Shown: piece by piece, positions 58,970-64,000 of the stretch
Position numbering within the stretch: the stretch's first letter is position 1
Layout of the letters: every line of letters starts with the position of its first letter
Source of the DNA: Pollenia angustigena
Lineage: Eukaryota; Arthropoda; Insecta; Diptera; Polleniidae
Reading direction: 5' to 3'
Assembly (NCBI GenBank): GCA_930367215.1
Contig: OV884056.1
Location: 54,374,308 to 54,438,307 of the forward strand
DNA length: 64,000 nt
Notes under the pieces: generated by a model
Told to the model about the DNA's origin: nothing
What the model saw: the letters and a program-made list of their open reading frames with translations, nothing else
The model's database searches: none
Made by a program: the position numbers and the translations under genes

Positions 58970-59424
58970 TATTTTTGCAAGAGCATTTTAAGCGTTTTTA
59001 ACTCATTTTTTATTAAATGATGTGTTTGTATTTTTCACATTAATAATCCGATTCTACCAAAATTCGGCACACATATATATCTAACAAATATCAATTTCCA
59101 TACCAAATTTTATTACGATTGCAAGTGTTATAGCATTTTTAAGAAAAAGGATATATGGCAGGACCTTGAGTCCTTGTTCCGATTTAAATGAAAATTTGCA
59201 CACACGTTGCTAGTTGTGTGTGCATTAGCCTGACCATTATTGAAGCTAAAATTATTTTTTTTCATTTCAGGACACATGGGAGGTAGGCGTGTCCTTGAAC
59301 CGATTTCTCCAAAAATTCATATTTTTCTTAACTAAGCTTTTTTATGCTAGTGTACGAAATTTCAAAACTTTCTGACAACTCCTTCTATTTATGTCCCTTC
59401 GTTATATAGGGACAAAGCACTGTG
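58970..59424. other. Right part of the Transib-like element, no gene
   Basis: A+T-rich DNA without a frame. GTGTGCAAATTTTCATTT-type sequence is seen only once. The element ends with the inverted CACAGTG at 59418-59424. Confidence 0.5.
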
Positions 59425-59809
59425 CATCGTGTGCCCAATAGAAACAGTTTAATTACTTGCTTTAAGCTACTGCGCTTCAAAACAATATCAAAAGATGGCA
59501 GGGTTTAGAAGTTTTAGCCATTATTTTTGCATCTGAATTTAACTGTTTGAAAAAACCATACTGTTGGGATATTTTTCCTCAATAACTAATCGCTAAGACC
59601 TGTAGTACACATATGTGCACCTCTTTTTCTACCAGTTTAAATAAAAAAATTAAAAAAATAATAAAAACCGAAATTTAAATTACACCTCATAAGATAAAAC
59701 AAATAGTTAATAAGCCCTTTACTTAATCGGTTCAGTTCTGATCTTAAGAAATTAAGAATTTACGTTGAAATTTTTCATATTTTAAGACCTGAGGTACACA
59801 TATGTGCAC

Positions 59810-61883
59810 TAGTGTGTCCCAAAAAAAAAAAGTTTGTTGTGCCCCACCGTTTTTTGGAAGCTTATAGGGTAAAGTATTTTTGTGATTTTTTTCAGATTTT
59901 TCGGAAGAGGTTTAGAGGTCGCTAAAATCGAATTTAACCCAAAAATCGAGTTTTCTCGACTTTCTTTGAATTTTTGTCATTACTCGGCCCATAAGCAAGA
60001 TTTTCTTTGTAACTTAGTCAATATTTTTAATGAAAACTTCTCAAACTTTAATTCTCTGTGCAGGTTTTATAGGGTTCGCTTATTTTTTTTGCTCATTTGG
60101 GTCCCCTTAGTGACATTTTTGTGTAAATTTAGTATAAATTTGAAAATTAATGCTTCTTAACTTTTTAAATTTCTATTGAAGTTAAGAAAAGTAATGATTC
60201 AGTTGAAAAGATAGATAAATTTTAATTCATTTAAAAAAAAATAATTGAATTTGCTCTTACTGTTCCAAAGTTATACCCTTTTTAAGTTTTGTACCCATTT
60301 TGTGAAAACAAAAATACCCAAAAAAAAAATTAAAAAACTTGGTATTGAAGAACACACTACATCACCACAAATCAAAGTTTTCTCCACTCTTCAGCAAACT
60401 TGGGAGTCCATTGACAAGGACAAAATTTCCGATTGCATAAACCACAAAATTGTTAAAAAAATTATACCGAAATATATACGCGAAGATTTAAACATTTTTA
60501 TAAAAACGCAACTTCGGGAAATGCACCCGAGAGAAGATTACAAAGAACTGCTTCAACTGAGCCTTATATTTTTGGGTGATACATCTGGGCCCCTTCCGAC
60601 AATAAAAGCTCCTGGAGCCATCAATCGGGCACGCTGGATGATGAAAATTATATATTCTTTAAAAATATGCATTTTTCAAAACCAGCTGCAATCCTTCATA
60701 AACGCTTCAAAAATTGACGCCTTGCTTGAATTTAATTCATTTATTTTGAGAATATACTTAAAAAAGTGGTACCTATGTCAATGCCCTACATACGCTCCTC
60801 TCAATGATTTAAGTTTATTGAAGCAATTGGATGACTACAAAAGTTTAAACGAATCAATCGCACGCGCCACGTTGAAAACTTTTCTGCGGCATCAGTGGTA
60901 CCTATCCGGTAAGTTGGCTGCCTTAGCGTTTTTTGATGAACGTATCGACACCAAAACTTTGCGTTTAATGGTCCAAAATTAACACGCACCAAGTAACGGC
61001 AAAGAATTAGTTAAAGCTGAATTATCAGAAAACAGCCTTCAAAACAAACAAATTCAAGATTTCATATCCGAAGCTAGCCTAGCGTTTTTTCAAGCCAGCA
61101 ACATTTCTGTTGATTTTTTACAAACAGATCCAGAAAAATGGCATACAAACAAATCATTTAATGAAGCAAAGAACAAAGTTCAGCAATTGCACGTCGTAAA
61201 TGATGTCGCAGAACGCGGCGTAGCCTTGGCTAATACTTACATTAATCTAACAACCTCTGAAACAGACTTTCAGAATTTATTGCAGAGCATAGAGCTGCAT
61301 CGTAAAAGCTGTAATAAATAATTGAAAGCTTAAAAAAACTAGTTTTTTAATTTTTTTTTGGGTATTTTTATTTTCACAAAATGGGTACAAAACTTAAAAA
61401 GGGCATAACTTTGGAACAGTAAGAGCAAATTCAATTATTTTTTTTTTTTAAATGAATCAAAATTTATCTATCTTTTCAACTCAATCATTACTTTTTTTAA
61501 CTTCAATATAAATTTTAAAAGTTAAGAAGCATTAATTTTCAAATGTATACTAAATTTACACAAAAAGGTCACTAAGGGGACCCAAATGAGCAAAAAAAAT
61601 AAGCGAACCCTATAAAACCTGCACAGAGAATTAAAGTTTGAGAAGTTTTCATTAAAAATATTGACTAAGTTACAAAGAAAATCTTGCTTATGGGCCGAGT
61701 AATGACAAAAATTCAAAGAAAGTCGAGAAAACTCGATTTTTGGGTTAAATTCGATTTTAGCGACCTCTAAACCTCTTCCCAAAAATCTGAAAAAAATCAC
61801 AAAAATACTTTACTCTATAAGCTATAAAAAAATGCTGGGGCACCTATAAAAATCTTAAAAAAAAATTTTTTTGGGACACACTA
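59810..61883 (+). mobile_element. Long-TIR transposon of uncertain superfamily
   Basis: Inverted arms of about 0.53-0.54 kb (59810-60341 and 61340-61883) begin TAGTGTGTCCCAAAAAAA and are nearly identical. An exact 8-bp duplication ATGTGCAC flanks it (59802-59809 and 61884-61891). hAT, P, MULE, Merlin and others make 8-bp duplications; the TAGTG start resembles hAT, the arm length resembles MULE or fold-back elements. It carries the ORF at 60245-61321. Confidence 0.88.
60245..61321 (+). pseudogene. Transposase-like ORF of unassigned family, one internal stop
   Basis: A single frame of 358 codons is broken only by TAA at codon 246 (60980-60982). Codons 1-32 lie in the inverted repeat, so the true N-terminus is unclear. 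Motifs: DYKELLQLSLIFLGDTSG (about 100-117), GAINRARWMMKIIYSLKICI (about 124-143), WYLCQCPTYAPLNDLSLL, FLRHQWYLSGKLAALAFFDE (about 218-237), and after the stop DFLQTDPEKWHTN and VVNDVAERGVALANTY (about 317-332). I recall similar proteins encoded by repeats in other arthropods, with ARWM-K and VVND-AERG conserved, but not a named superfamily. The conserved Asp and Glu residues could be catalytic; that is inference. Confidence 0.7.
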
Positions 61884-62579
61884 ATGTGCACCCTTAATTT
61901 CTAAGAATTCAAATAAAATGTTTAAAAAAAAATATACAGTTTTCTTATTTCCTCCCCAAAAGGTGTAAACAATATATAAGAAATGTAAAAATTCAATGGG
62001 TTAATGTTCGGGTCTTAAGAGGATAAATTGAAAAAGGATCCGCTATACAATAACATGCCTGCGAGCTTAAAATCAGCAGTGCAAAAAATAATTGAACAAC
62101 TCCCTGAAAATATGAGATATTTGTCTTAAGAATGAAAAAATCGATTTACATGTATACATCTAAAAATTCAAATAAGTTTTAAACACGTCACGTCGCTTTG
62201 TTTTTCTGTGGTACGAGAATAAATCGATGGATGATACAGGCCGCATTAAGCCTAAAATTCAAGAATTTCATATGAGTAAAAAAGTAGTAATTTTAAGTTT
62301 TGACATTCTATAAATCTGACATGAATAATGATATCATAATGAAATTTGGCAGTTGTGTAGATTAAGAAGTTCTTAAAACGGTGCACCTAAAAACATCCCC
62401 CTTTTTGATTAAAAAAGGACCATAATTCTCAATCTCACTCAAAATGCTAAAAATCATCAAAAGTTTAACTTTGATCTTAAATTTCTTACAAACTGCTAAA
62501 CCGGTTTTAATAAAATTAAAACTGTAGGAAAGTTGAAGAAGTCCTCTCTCCAGCAAAAGAAAAATTGTAAAATTATCTT

Positions 62580-63000
62580 TATCGGTTCAAAAGTTTCAGC
62601 CACTGAGCGTCGGTAAAGACGCTTTTCTTTTCTCCTTTCCTCCCGATATCTCTCCCGCGCACTTCGCGTAGCTACTGTCTGCAGCGTTGCCATATATGCT
62701 TCATTCTTCTCTGCGGTAGCTTTGCGGCACTGCTCATCGTAACAAGAGTTTTTTTTTTGGGATTGTAACCCAAATACGGATTTGGCAGCAATCTTTATGG
62801 AGTGGGAAATATGTTGCCATAGTGCGCAAATATCGCCGGGACAAGGAGTGTTCTCTCTAAGCAATTGGGCTGTTTGTGTAAAAAAGGCGGTGGCTATCTG
62901 TTGTGTCCGCAGCTTTGTTACGAACAACGCTTAAACATGTTCTTACCCTGGCTGCGGAGTCAATGTTAGCTTCTTGTATCGAACGCAAGTCAGGCACACT
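62580..63000 (-). pseudogene. RTE-like non-LTR retrotransposon fragment, copy 2
   Basis: The minus strand (about 62927-62580) reads FVTKLRTQQIATAF, then CYDEQCRKATAEKNEAYMAT and SARERYREERRKEKRLYRRS. This fits the linker between endonuclease and reverse transcriptase in RTE-type elements (W/Y-D-x-x-C-x-x-A...K-N-x-A-Y then a basic coiled region). Reverse transcriptase itself is absent. Parallel to 37535-37760. Confidence 0.7.
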
Positions 63001-63002
63001 GG

Positions 63003-63325
63003 ATGAAAAATAAAAGTAATTTTTAGATTTTTTTCGAGCAAAAATACCAGTTATTGTTTGATTTCTTCAAGCAAAAATAAAACATATTTTCTAAAGAAAT
63101 GTACATACGTGTTCCAAAAAATAAGGTTGACTTCAAATATTTATTTCAATGCGTGGTCATCATGGATATTTCTTAAGCACATTAACAAATGTATACCTAT
63201 TAAGTCAACCAAATTATTAAAACACGCACATTTCTTGAAAAAAAAAAAAAAAAAAAAAACTTTAATTTTTGCTCGATAAAATTAAAAAATAACTGTTATT
63301 TTTGCTCGAAAAAATATATTGATAC
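63003..63325. repeat. TIR MITE adjoining RTE fragment, copy 2
   Basis: Same element as 37762-38060, at the same position relative to the RTE fragment. An A run lies at 63239-63260. Similarity between the two loci resumes at 63381-63445, opposite 38878-38943. Confidence 0.7.
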
Positions 63326-63445
63326 GCTTATCTTTTAAAAGAGTTGTTATTATTAAAAATAAATACATAAATTTTCACTTCTAGAAACATTTTTATAACT
63401 GCAAAAAGCATAGTTTTATAACACTGGCTACGATCATCACTCTAA

Positions 63446-64000
63446 GACAGGGATGATAAATAGAAAACCAATATCGTACCAACGAACTTTTAAAATTGTA
63501 CTTTTTTAGCCCCAATAGTACTAAATCCTTTTTTTAATTTTATTTTTAAAAACAAAAACAAAAGGCGTGTACTTAAAATTAATTTGTACATGTAAAGAAT
63601 AGATATCAAAAAATACATGATCATTAATTATACATAATAATAGGGTGGGTAAAATTTTTTCGCGTCAAAATCATATCACACTTCTATAAATTATTTCAAG
63701 AAACTTTGCCAAATAACCATAGGTCAAAAATGAATTTCGATCCCCAGATTTTTTAAAATGGTTAGTTTTCCAAAATATTCAAGAATAGAGACAAACACAT
63801 AGTATTTGGTCTAGCCGAACCTGAATCATGCTGTTTTTAGGGTCGAGAAATCCATTTATTTATATTTTTGATTGTCGCCACAGAGCGTTTTCATACACTT
63901 TTTAGAATTTATCGTCTTTTTTTGTTTATAATGAATATAGAGCTTTTGCAGAAGTGGTTTCCTATATCTTTTAACAACTTGTCAATATCATCATATATTT
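63446..64000. other. No gene recognised
   Basis: A+T-rich DNA up to the window edge. CAGGGATGATAAATAG at 63448 could be a hAT-type left end whose partner lies outside the window. Confidence 0.4.

Larger units (their letters stand above)
54154..59424 (+). mobile_element. Transib-like element (RAG-related), decayed
   Basis: Ends CACAGTGCTTTGGCCC and, reversed, CACAGTGCTTTGTCCC (one mismatch in 16). A 5-bp duplication CATCG flanks both sides (54149-54153 and 59425-59429). CACWRTG ends with 5-bp duplications are typical of Transib. The coding remnant at 57892-58191 agrees. It contains a Harbinger element, the repeat X fold-back and repeat Y. Not carrying a complete transposase. Confidence 0.75.
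54085..62022. mobile_element. piggyBac-like element, host of the nest
   Basis: Ends CCTCTGCAGACC and, reversed, CCTCTTAAGACC. TTAA lies on the left (54081-54084) and ATAA on the right (62023-62026), explained by one substitution. Without its two inserts it is about 580 bp, hence non-autonomous. GTACACATATGTGCAC occurs near the left end (54100) and twice before the right insert (59608, 59794). Confidence 0.8.
53925..62275 (+). pseudogene. Paralogue pseudogene 2, split by a 7.9-kb transposon nest
   Basis: 53925-54084 reads FWTLYEQNRDKNYEIVLRAQ and CAIVIRENNI, matching residues about 56-100 of the 42050 protein. 62027-62126 resumes with LKKDPLY and MPASLKSAVQKIIEQLPENM, matching residues from about 105. 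62218-62275 matches the start of pseudogene 1 (ATGGATGATACAGGCCGC). The two main parts join at a TTAA inside the codon run for Leu-Phe-Lys, the site of the piggyBac-like insertion. Frameshifts and loss of the signal peptide region confirm inactivity. Confidence 0.8.

Overview
The window looks like non-coding, repeat-packed nuclear DNA from a higher fly (Brachycera, probably Calyptratae; this is inference). It is strongly A+T rich, has almost no conserved host coding sequence, and is full of animal-type DNA transposons, Helitrons, RTE-like retrotransposon fragments and tRNA-derived SINEs. The core promoter of the one good gene is of arthropod type (TATA box plus TCAGT initiator at the right spacing). 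No rRNA, true tRNA, CRISPR or prokaryotic features were seen.

Only two long intact reading frames are convincing. One (42050-42928) encodes a 292-residue secreted protein of unknown family. It has two broken paralogues, at 44175-44543 and at 53925-54084 continuing at 62027-62275, so the locus is a decaying tandem family. The other (32678-33763, minus) is a 361-residue mariner-type transposase inside a complete 1268-bp element with matching ends and a TA duplication; this copy may be young.

Layout. 0-9.8 kb: TIR elements (Harbinger-like, hAT, pogo-like) and two copies of a 0.7-kb dispersed repeat, one carrying a SINE. 9.8-15.4 kb: mostly unassignable A+T-rich DNA, a small hAT element and a dead mariner copy. 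15.4-29.8 kb: a run of nested hAT elements with exact 8-bp target duplications, three pogo-like or Harbinger-like inserts, and a decayed hAT-transposase-like pseudogene cut by two elements. 29.8-38.9 kb: a palindrome-rich repeat, two mariner copies, an element with an unusual ORF remnant, an RTE fragment and a Helitron. 38.9-47.2 kb: a Helitron between direct repeats, the secreted-protein gene, one pseudogene and two more Helitrons. 47.4-52.0 kb: a relatively G+C-rich tandem-repeat locus hit by three hAT elements. 52.0-53.9 kb: a fold-back. 53.9-62.3 kb: the second pseudogene, split by a piggyBac-like element which itself contains a Transib-like element (with Harbinger, fold-back and dispersed-repeat inserts) and a 2.07-kb element with 0.54-kb inverted repeats and an unassigned transposase-like ORF. 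62.3-64 kb: a second RTE fragment.

The most informative observation is the matryoshka at 54-62 kb. Target duplications of 4, 5, 8 and 3 bp identify four superfamilies in one stack and give their order of insertion.
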